Positions 15,323 to 20,688 of a DNA stretch of 20,688 nt are shown in pieces; position 1 is the stretch's first letter; each line of letters begins with the position of its first letter. This DNA is from Ignatzschineria sp. (GTDB taxonomy: Bacteria > Pseudomonadota > Gammaproteobacteria > Cardiobacteriales > Wohlfahrtiimonadaceae). Location of the stretch: the NCBI GenBank assembly GCA_030151245.1, contig JASLEF010000109.1:1-20688 (forward strand), given 5' to 3'. The position numbers and the translations under genes are program-made. Under the pieces are notes generated by a model. It did not search any database. It saw only the letters and a program-made list of their open reading frames with translations, and was not told where the DNA came from.

Positions 15323-15619
15323 GAGAACGTGAAAGATCTTGTAATATATCTGTAAACAATATTTGTAAATAAAACAGCATCGAGTAAGAAGACAATTCTT
15401 GCCCGATGCTGTTTTTGATATGAAATGGAGAAATAAACTGCCTCCTATTCACCAAATCCCCTCCTTTATTGGCACTTCTCTTTAATAAAAAACGCCTCTA
15501 AAACCCATTGTCTACGTAGCATCACTCAATGCCTCGATCATTGACATCCCCTTCTGATTATCGCACTATCTAAGTCTCACTTTTCTCATAATACTTAAAC
15601 ACATAATCATTGAGGCTTT
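15323..15619. other. Intergenic stretch between the M48 gene cluster and the DUF2798 gene
   Basis: The full gap from the protease stop to the next gene is 368 bp. Besides the tiny open frame at its left end and the terminator at 15372-15416, I see no gene or RNA here. The right part is AT-rich and presumably holds the DUF2798 promoter, which I could not pinpoint. Confidence 0.6.
15372..15416 (+). terminator. Rho-independent terminator of the unknown-lemA-M48 transcript
   Basis: AAACAGCATCG (15372-15382) pairs with CGATGCTGTTT (15404-15414). An inner AAGAA/TTCTT stem extends the hairpin, and a T run follows to 15416. It lies 120 nt past the protease stop, leaving a long 3' untranslated end. 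Confidence 0.85.
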
Positions 15620-15874
15620 ATGAATAACTCTCTTAATCGCTTTAAACTCCATCCCCGCATGATGCATATTTTAGTCCCCTTTTTTCTCTCTTGTAGTATG
15701 TCTTGTATTATCTCTTTTGTGAGTACCATCATGAGTGTTGGCTTTGCGGGATTCATCCTCACAGAATGGCTTTCGGCTTGGATGATCTCTTGGAGTGTTG
15801 CTTTTCCTTCCGTATTAATCCTCTTACCTATCATGAGAAAAATCGCTTCCCTATTCGTTCGAAAACCTGAGTAA
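15620..15874 (+). CDS. DUF2798 family two-helix membrane protein
   Basis: This 84-residue protein has two hydrophobic helices at about residues 16-44 and 48-72, and basic residues at both ends. SCSMSCIISFVSTIMSVGF followed by FILTEWLSAWMISWSVAFPSVLILLPIMRKI matches DUF2798: a polar-serine first helix, 'W...W..SW..AFP...L..P..R' in the second. Function is unknown. GAGG lies 4 nt before the ATG. An antisense open frame covers nearly the same span but has no ribosome site or family resemblance. The gene converges on pnp. Confidence 0.78.
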   Translation: MNNSLNRFKLHPRMMHILVPFFLSCSMSCIISFVSTIMSVGFAGFILTEWLSAWMISWSVAFPSVLILLPIMRKIASLFVRKPE

Positions 15875-15963
15875 TCAACCTTGATACTCAAGAAAAGTCT
15901 CGATTGCCGATCTCTTCTTATTAAAGCGACTTATAAATAGCTAACAATCTACTTCATCCGCAT

Positions 15964-15993
15964 AAAAAAAACCCCTAATCCTTCGATTAGGGG
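15964..15993 (-). terminator. Rho-independent terminator of pnp
   Basis: Read on the minus strand, CCCCTAATC and GATTAGGGG form a perfect 9-bp stem closed by GAAG, followed by eight T. It lies about 80 nt beyond the pnp stop and also separates pnp from the converging DUF2798 gene. Confidence 0.92.
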
Positions 15994-16075
15994 GTTTAAC
16001 TAATATTTTTTAGTTGAAGATCCCTTTTATTTTAATAAAGCATCCTCTACCTTGACGATTTATCGTCGCAAAGAT

Positions 16076-18166
16076 TTACTCAACATCTTTCATTGTTAAG
16101 CGGATACGACCTTGACGATCAATTTCAAGGACTTTAACCTTCACCACTTGACCCACGCTCAAGTGATCACCCACGTTAGAGATACGCTCTTCTGAAGGGA
16201 TTTGTGAAACGTGAACCATACCATCTTGACCTGGACGTAAGTTAACGAAAGCACCGAAGTCCATGATACGCACAACTGGCGCTTCATATACTGAACCAAT
16301 TTCGATATCTGAGGTAATCTCTTCGATACGCTTTTTCGCAGCTTCTGCTTGATCATTGTTTACCGCAGAAATACGAACTTCGCCACTATCTTCGATTTCA
16401 ATAATCGCGCCAGTTTCTTCCGTAATTGCACGAATTGTTACGCCGCCTTTACCGATCACATCACGAATCTTATCTGGATTAATACGGATCGTTGTAATAC
16501 GTGGTGCAAACTCAGAGATCGACTCACGCGATTCACTAATCACTGCATTCATCTCATCAAGAATATGGAGTCTTGCTACTTTCGCTTGTGAAAGCGCTGT
16601 TTCCATAATTTCTTTTGTAATACCATCAATTTTGATATCCATTTGAAGTGCAGTAATACCATCTTTCGTACCCGCTACTTTAAAGTCCATATCACCTAGA
16701 TGATCCTCATCACCTAAGATATCGGTAAGCACTGCGTATTGCTCGCCTTCTTTAATAAGTCCCATCGCAATACCAGCAACGGGAGCTTTAAGAGGAACAC
16801 CCGCATCCATCAACGCTAATGAACTTCCACATACTGACGCCATTGAGCTTGAACCATTAGACTCTGTGATTTCTGAAACCACACGAATTGTATATGGATA
16901 TTCTTCCATATCTGGAAGAACCGCTGAAACACCACGTTTTGCAAGGTTACCATGACCGATTTCACGGCGTTTTGGTGAGCCTACACGACCTGTTTCCCCA
17001 ACTGAATATGGAGGGAAGTTATAGTGAAGCATAAAGTTTTCTTTATATTCGCCAGATAATGCATCAATAATTTGTGCATCACGCTCTGTGCCGAGCGTCG
17101 CAACAACTAGTGCTTGTGTCTCGCCACGAGTGAAAAGCGCTGAACCGTGTGTACGTTTTAAAACGCCAACACGTGAGACGATTGGACGCACTGTTGTAGT
17201 ATCACGACCATCGATACGAGGTTGGCCCGCAATGATTTGGCTACGAACGATATCAGAACTAATATGACCTACTTCTGCCGTCACTTCTGCTGCGGTAAAG
17301 CTATCAGCATCATCAGATACCAATGCTGCAATCGCTTTATCACGTGCTGCGCTAATTGCACTACTACGCTCTTGTTTTACCGTTAATTTAAATGCAGCTT
17401 CTAAGTCTGCACGCACTAAATCTGCCACCGCAGTTTGCAACGCAACATTCACCTCTGGTGCTTCAAATGGGAATGCCTCATTACCTACTTTTGCCGCTAA
17501 TTCTTTAATGTTATTGATCACCACTTGAAATTCGCCATGACCAAACATTACCGCGCCAAGCATCACATCTTCAGAGAGAAGATTTGCCTCTGACTCAACC
17601 ATTAATACTGCGCCTTCAGTACCCGCAACCACTAAATCAAGATCTGAAGTTTCAAGCTCTGTCTTCGTTGGGTTAATGATGTATTGACCATCTTTATAAC
17701 CTACACGCGCCGCACCTAAAGGACCATTAAATGGAAGGTTTGCAATTGAAAGCGCTGCAGATGCCCCAATTAATGCCACGATATCTGCGCTGATTTCTGG
17801 ATTGATTGAGACAACTGTCGCCACAATTTGCACTTCATTCGTAAATGCTTCGTGGAAAAGCGGACGCACGGGACGGTCGATCAGACGCGATGTTAAGATC
17901 TCTAACTCAGAAGGACGACCTTCACGGCGGAAGAATCCACCCGGAATTTTACCTGCTGCGTAAGTTTTCTCTTGATAATCGACTGTTAATGGAAAGAAAT
18001 CACGGCTAGGATCTGCATTTTTTGATGCCACAACAGATACAAATACGGTTGTACCTTCGATATCTACCATTACTGCTGCTGTCGCTTGACGCGCAATCTC
18101 TGCAGTTTCGATCGTGACTTTACGACCACCATAAATAAATTCTTGAACAATTGGTTCTAATTTCAT
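16076..18166 (-). CDS. pnp: Polyribonucleotide nucleotidyltransferase (PNPase)
   Basis: This 696-residue trimeric phosphorolytic 3'-5' exoribonuclease acts in mRNA decay and is a degradosome component in enterics. The first RNase PH domain spans about residues 10-140 (AAGKIPGGFFRREGRPSE) and an all-helical linker about 150-300. The second, catalytic RNase PH domain spans about 320-540 (HGSALFTRGETQALV and the metal/phosphate-site GDMDFKVAGT near 486-495). A KH domain lies at about 550-605 (DVIGKGGVTIRAITEETG) and an S1 domain at about 618-690. It ends almost directly after S1, a little shorter than E. coli PNPase (711). GAGG is 6 nt before the ATG. It lies downstream of rpsO on the same strand, with an intergenic terminator and a long leader hairpin suggesting RNase III-dependent autocontrol. 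Confidence 0.98.
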   Translation of the reverse strand: MKLEPIVQEFIYGGRKVTIETAEIARQATAAVMVDIEGTTVFVSVVASKNADPSRDFFPLTVDYQEKTYAAGKIPGGFFRREGRPSELEILTSRLIDRPVRPLFHEAFTNEVQIVATVVSINPEISADIVALIGASAALSIANLPFNGPLGAARVGYKDGQYIINPTKTELETSDLDLVVAGTEGAVLMVESEANLLSEDVMLGAVMFGHGEFQVVINNIKELAAKVGNEAFPFEAPEVNVALQTAVADLVRADLEAAFKLTVKQERSSAISAARDKAIAALVSDDADSFTAAEVTAEVGHISSDIVRSQIIAGQPRIDGRDTTTVRPIVSRVGVLKRTHGSALFTRGETQALVVATLGTERDAQIIDALSGEYKENFMLHYNFPPYSVGETGRVGSPKRREIGHGNLAKRGVSAVLPDMEEYPYTIRVVSEITESNGSSSMASVCGSSLALMDAGVPLKAPVAGIAMGLIKEGEQYAVLTDILGDEDHLGDMDFKVAGTKDGITALQMDIKIDGITKEIMETALSQAKVARLHILDEMNAVISESRESISEFAPRITTIRINPDKIRDVIGKGGVTIRAITEETGAIIEIEDSGEVRISAVNNDQAEAAKKRIEEITSDIEIGSVYEAPVVRIMDFGAFVNLRPGQDGMVHVSQIPSEERISNVGDHLSVGQVVKVKVLEIDRQGRIRLTMKDVE

Positions 18167-18196
18167 AATTTTCCTCTTTTCTTCTGCTTAAAGGAT

Positions 18197-18299
18197 CTTT
18201 AAATAAAGAACTATAGAATCTAAGGGAACTGTTTTACAACTCGTAAGCTGATGAGCACAAACCGTAAAACAGTGCCCCTACAGAAACCTTTATTTAAAG
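18197..18299 (-). promoter_or_regulatory. pnp leader long hairpin (probable RNase III/PNPase autoregulation element)
   Basis: Two perfectly complementary arms, CTTTAAATAAAG at 18197-18208 and CTTTATTTAAAG at 18288-18299, close an element of about 103 nt. Inside, ACTGTTTTAC (18228-18237) pairs with GTAAAACAGT (18264-18273), with an imperfect TCTAAGGG/CCCCTACAGA stretch between the two stems and a GCT-GATG-AGC tip. It ends about 30 nt before the pnp start. In E. coli a similarly placed leader stem is cleaved by RNase III and PNPase then represses its own mRNA. Equivalence here is by position and structure, not sequence. Confidence 0.75.
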
Positions 18300-18306
18300 A
18301 AAGTAC

Positions 18307-18336
18307 AAAAAACCCTCGCATCATAAAATGCGAGGG
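18307..18336 (-). terminator. rpsO terminator/attenuator ahead of pnp
   Basis: On the minus strand CCCTCGCAT and ATGCGAGGG pair perfectly around a 6-nt loop and are followed by six T. It lies 80 nt after rpsO and only 7 nt before the pnp leader hairpin begins. pnp must therefore be reached by read-through from rpsO or from a promoter overlapping the rpsO 3' end. Confidence 0.9.
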
Positions 18337-18415
18337 CTTCATTTTACAGGTACATGCTATCTAGCGCATTAGATATACGCTTTACAAAATGTACGAGAAT
18401 CTGCATCTTTATCAA

Positions 18416-18682
18416 TTAACGACGTAATGATAAACGATCGATAAGATCTTGGTAACGACCTAAATCTACTGATCTTAAGTACGTAAGTAACTTACGACGC
18501 TTATTAACCATTTGTAAAAGACCGCGACGTGAGTGGTGATCTTTTTTGTTTTCAGCAAAATGTGCTTGAAGCGCATTAATGTTGAAAGTTAAAAGTGCAA
18601 CTTGCACTTCTGGTGAACCTGTGTCGTTAGCGCCACGACCAAAATCTTTAACGATTTCTGCTTTTTTCTCAACTGTTAACAT
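18416..18682 (-). CDS. rpsO: 30S ribosomal protein S15
   Basis: This 88-residue protein matches bacterial uS15 throughout: FGRGANDTGSPEVQVALLT, then HFAENKKDHHSRRGLLQMVNKRRKLLTYLRS and a C-terminal RYQDLIDRLSLRR. E. coli S15 has 89 residues. It binds 16S rRNA in the central domain early in 30S assembly. TGGAG lies 9 nt before the ATG and a good promoter is visible upstream. The gene sits in the conserved rpsO-pnp order. S15 represses its own translation in E. coli; the 5' leader here has small hairpins (AGCAT-TAA-ATGCT) but no proven pseudoknot. Confidence 0.98.
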   Translation of the reverse strand: MLTVEKKAEIVKDFGRGANDTGSPEVQVALLTFNINALQAHFAENKKDHHSRRGLLQMVNKRRKLLTYLRSVDLGRYQDLIDRLSLRR

Positions 18683-18744
18683 AGTTTAAAACTCCAAAAT
18701 AATATAAATAGTGCCAATGGCGATGACAGCATTTAATGCTCGGC

Positions 18745-18774
18745 ATTATAGTATGGATTCCTTAAAAATACCAA
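18745..18774 (-). promoter_or_regulatory. Probable rpsO promoter
   Basis: On the minus strand a perfect TATAAT (18745-18750) lies 18 bp downstream of TTGGTA (18769-18774). Transcription would start near 18737, leaving a leader of about 55 nt before rpsO. The promoter sits just beyond the stop of the DUF192 gene. Confidence 0.65.
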
Positions 18775-18804
18775 ACAAATTCCATTGTACGATCTCAATT
18801 GATA

Positions 18805-19353
18805 CTATTTCCAAGACCACGCAATATTATCACCCTCTTTTAATCCCAGTTCTGTCGCTCTACCGGCATTTAACTCTAAAACATATTTTGCCGGCTCTAT
18901 CGAAGGATAAGAAGGACAGTTTCTCACTTTGCACGGTTCTGCCGTCACGATATGTACGACTTCTCCTGCTTCAGTCAAATAGATAATATCTAACGGAATC
19001 AAAGTATTTTTCATCCAAAAGGAGAGTGGTTGTGTCTCAGAAAACATAAATAACATTCCCGAGTTTTCCGGCATAGACTCTCGAAACATCAATCCTTTCG
19101 CCTGAGAGGAGCTATCTAAAGCTAATTCAACAACCATCATTTGATCAGCGATCTTCATCACCCCTTCACGTAGACCTGATACGGGTGATAGACCAAAAGA
19201 GGGTTGAACAACGCCTCCTTTCTTTTGTTGAAACGCTTCTAAATCACTATTCATGGTTACAACAGGTTTTGCGACAGAAACCCCCAATAACATCATGATT
19301 CCTAAGATAAAGCTTACACCCATTTTTTGGTAAAAATTCATATCATTAAACAT
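18805..19353 (-). CDS. DUF192 family exported protein
   Basis: This 182-residue protein has an N-terminal hydrophobic signal or anchor (about residues 10-28), a short linker, and a DUF192 domain from about residue 64 to the end. The domain is recognised by QAKGLMFRESMPENSGMLFMFSE, LSFWMKNTLIPLDIIYL, and VVHIVTAEPCKV...CPSYPSIEPAKYVLELNAG. Two Cys near residues 140-145 may form a disulfide in the periplasm. Function of the family is unknown. Its ATG overlaps the end of roxA by 8 bp, so the two are translated from one transcript. A second in-frame ATG at 19341 is 12 nt from AGAGG while the first is directly against it, so the exact start is uncertain. No clear terminator follows. Confidence 0.88.
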   Translation of the reverse strand: MFNDMNFYQKMGVSFILGIMMLLGVSVAKPVVTMNSDLEAFQQKKGGVVQPSFGLSPVSGLREGVMKIADQMMVVELALDSSSQAKGLMFRESMPENSGMLFMFSETQPLSFWMKNTLIPLDIIYLTEAGEVVHIVTAEPCKVRNCPSYPSIEPAKYVLELNAGRATELGLKEGDNIAWSWK

Positions 19354-20527
19354 CCTCTTCCATTATTAAGACGCCCTCATTGACGAGTTGTGTTATGAAC
19401 TGCCGTTCAATATCACTACCTAAATACGCCTCAAGATCTTCAAAATCTAAAAACTCGGCATTCATCATCACTTGAATAAGTCCTGATTGATCACAAGGTA
19501 AAACATAAGAATGCCCACCGGCAAAGAGATAATGTTCTTGACCAATCTGACGATGAATACAGGTCAGTCCAGGATGAACTTCTAAGGCACCCCCATCATC
19601 TAAAAACTCAATCAGATCATCAACCGATAACTTTTCTTCTAATAACTCCGGCGATTGGTACATTTTAGGTTCTGTGATAAAAGTCCCAAACCACTTAGCA
19701 ATGTCATCACGATTCGTTCGCAACCCTTCTTCAATCACCTTTACCACACGATCAATCGCATCATCACTAAGCTCACCGTAATTGACTGACACTTTTTTAT
19801 CCGGATCACTATAACGTGCGTCCTCAGCGATTTCATCAAACTTCATCTCGATAAAATCCCGAAACATCTCTTGATGCTTCGGCGCTCTAAACCCTACAGA
19901 CCAAGTCACACTTCGTCCGATATTTACGCCATAATGCCCTATTCTCGGCGGCAAGTAGAGCATATCCCCAGGCTCCACAATCCACTCCTCATCCGCCTTA
20001 AAGTTTTCAATAAGACGAATGTCCACACCTTTCATAAAGTCATCTTCAGAAACCGGAGCATAACTAATTTGCCACTTTTTTTGTCCCATTCCTTGGATTA
20101 AAAACACATCATAATCATCCCAATGCGCTCCGACGTTCCCCTCATCTTCCCCAAGACTTACTTGCAGATCATCTAAACGCCAATTAGAGATAAATTGAAA
20201 TGGCGCGGTAATTGCTTTTAATTCTGGAAGATTCTTCTCCACATCATTTACCACCAACATCCATTTTTTATCTTTTAATGAGGCAAAATCTTCTTCTGTA
20301 GCCGGCCCCATTTTTAATTGCCATGGACGCTCTCCCCCCTCTTCAAAAATAAAGCGCGAAGGAATAAATGCCTCAAATGCTAATCCGGCAATCTCATCGG
20401 CAGAGAGAGGATCTTCAAAATTAGGAAATGCATTTTTCACAAACAATGGTTTTTTCTGCCAATACTCTGCTAAAAATTCTTCAGCGGTAAGTCCACCTAA
20501 AAATGCTAAGGGTTGTGCTTTTGCCAT
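19346..20527 (-). CDS. roxA: RoxA/YcfD-type ribosomal protein uL16 arginine 3-hydroxylase (JmjC/cupin)
   Basis: This 393-residue cytoplasmic 2-oxoglutarate/Fe(II) oxygenase resembles E. coli YcfD (RoxA, 373 residues), which hydroxylates an arginine in ribosomal protein L16. The start FLGGLTAEEFLAEYWQKKPLFVKNAFPNF is the family opening. The iron triad is His135 and Asp137 in GAHWDDYDVFLIQGMGQKKWQI and His198 in EPGDMLYLPPRIGHYG. A C-terminal winged-helix-like domain follows. It is the first gene of a pair overlapping the DUF192 gene. The ribosome site is weak (GAGAGA). A perfect TATAAT on the minus strand at 20620-20625 is a possible -10, about 95 nt upstream, without a good -35. The remaining 160 bp to the right edge hold no gene I can see. 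Confidence 0.92.
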   Translation of the reverse strand: MAKAQPLAFLGGLTAEEFLAEYWQKKPLFVKNAFPNFEDPLSADEIAGLAFEAFIPSRFIFEEGGERPWQLKMGPATEEDFASLKDKKWMLVVNDVEKNLPELKAITAPFQFISNWRLDDLQVSLGEDEGNVGAHWDDYDVFLIQGMGQKKWQISYAPVSEDDFMKGVDIRLIENFKADEEWIVEPGDMLYLPPRIGHYGVNIGRSVTWSVGFRAPKHQEMFRDFIEMKFDEIAEDARYSDPDKKVSVNYGELSDDAIDRVVKVIEEGLRTNRDDIAKWFGTFITEPKMYQSPELLEEKLSVDDLIEFLDDGGALEVHPGLTCIHRQIGQEHYLFAGGHSYVLPCDQSGLIQVMMNAEFLDFEDLEAYLGSDIERQFITQLVNEGVLIMEEDV

Positions 20528-20688
20528 AAGGGGATTCTCTCTTCAAAAATAGATATTCAATGCCGTAAAATAATCTTCCCGGCACCTATACGCAACAAAG
20601 GTTCATTCATCAGCTTTCTATTATAACGATTTTAATAAGATAAAGAGATGATTCATCTCGATCATTCAGCAGAGAATAGTTCTTTCAA

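Noticed and set aside
15607..15891. 94-codon open frame antisense to the DUF2798 gene
   Set aside because: No ribosome site and no family resemblance; it is the opposite-strand shadow of a recognisable DUF2798 protein.
18361..18400. Promoter for pnp between rpsO and the terminator (TTGTAA with 17-bp spacing)
   Set aside because: The hexamer at the -10 position (CTAGAT) matches consensus at only two positions.

Overview
The window is about 20.7 kb of chromosomal backbone, AT-leaning by eye. It most likely comes from a gammaproteobacterium. The evidence is an rpsO-pnp pair with an RNase III-type leader hairpin, a RoxA/YcfD ribosomal oxygenase, a DadA/RidA module, a YehR-type lipoprotein and an MnmC-type tRNA-modification oxidoreductase. 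The mix of gene families suggests a small-genome lineage such as Ignatzschineria or Wohlfahrtiimonas (Cardiobacteriales), but that is a guess. I see no rRNA, tRNA, insertion sequence, phage gene or CRISPR array.

Layout, left to right. (1) 34-1809, plus strand: a DsbD_2/SafE-like membrane protein with a His/Met-rich tail, then a glyoxalase II-like metallo-beta-lactamase-fold hydrolase closed by a hairpin terminator. (2) 1889-3931, plus: two tandem, diverged phosphonate-binding (PhnD-like) periplasmic proteins with no ABC ATPase or permease beside them. (3) 4014-5357, minus: a stand-alone FAD oxidoreductase equivalent to the C-terminal half of MnmC. A 17-bp tandem repeat lies between it and the converging phnD-like gene. 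(4) 5573-6067, plus: a YehR-like lipoprotein with its own terminator. (5) 6351-9766, minus: an exporter operon of HlyD-type adaptor plus two ABC-2 permeases, with no ATPase gene visible. (6) 10008-12776, minus: a LysR regulator, a DadA-like D-amino acid dehydrogenase and a RidA-family imine deaminase. A strong inverted repeat and a tetranucleotide microsatellite separate dadA from ridA. (7) 13126-15251, plus: an unrecognised membrane-anchored protein, LemA and an HtpX-like M48 metalloprotease, probably co-transcribed behind a leader hairpin. (8) 15620-15874, plus: a DUF2798 membrane protein. (9) 16076-20527, minus: roxA and a DUF192 protein (overlapping), then rpsO, an intergenic terminator, the pnp leader hairpin and pnp.

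How the parts work together. DadA oxidises D-amino acids to reactive imino acids and RidA hydrolyses such imines, so that cluster is one metabolic module. The HlyD/permease/permease operon would form an inner-membrane export complex needing an ATPase or another energy source, and an outer-membrane channel, from elsewhere. LemA and HtpX-like proteases often occur together, and the unknown gene ahead of them is the best candidate for a new partner. The window is mostly housekeeping sequence. I found no clear-cut new system; the items most worth following are the ATPase-less exporter, the unknown-LemA-M48 cassette, the orphan PhnD pair and the solo MnmC oxidoreductase.
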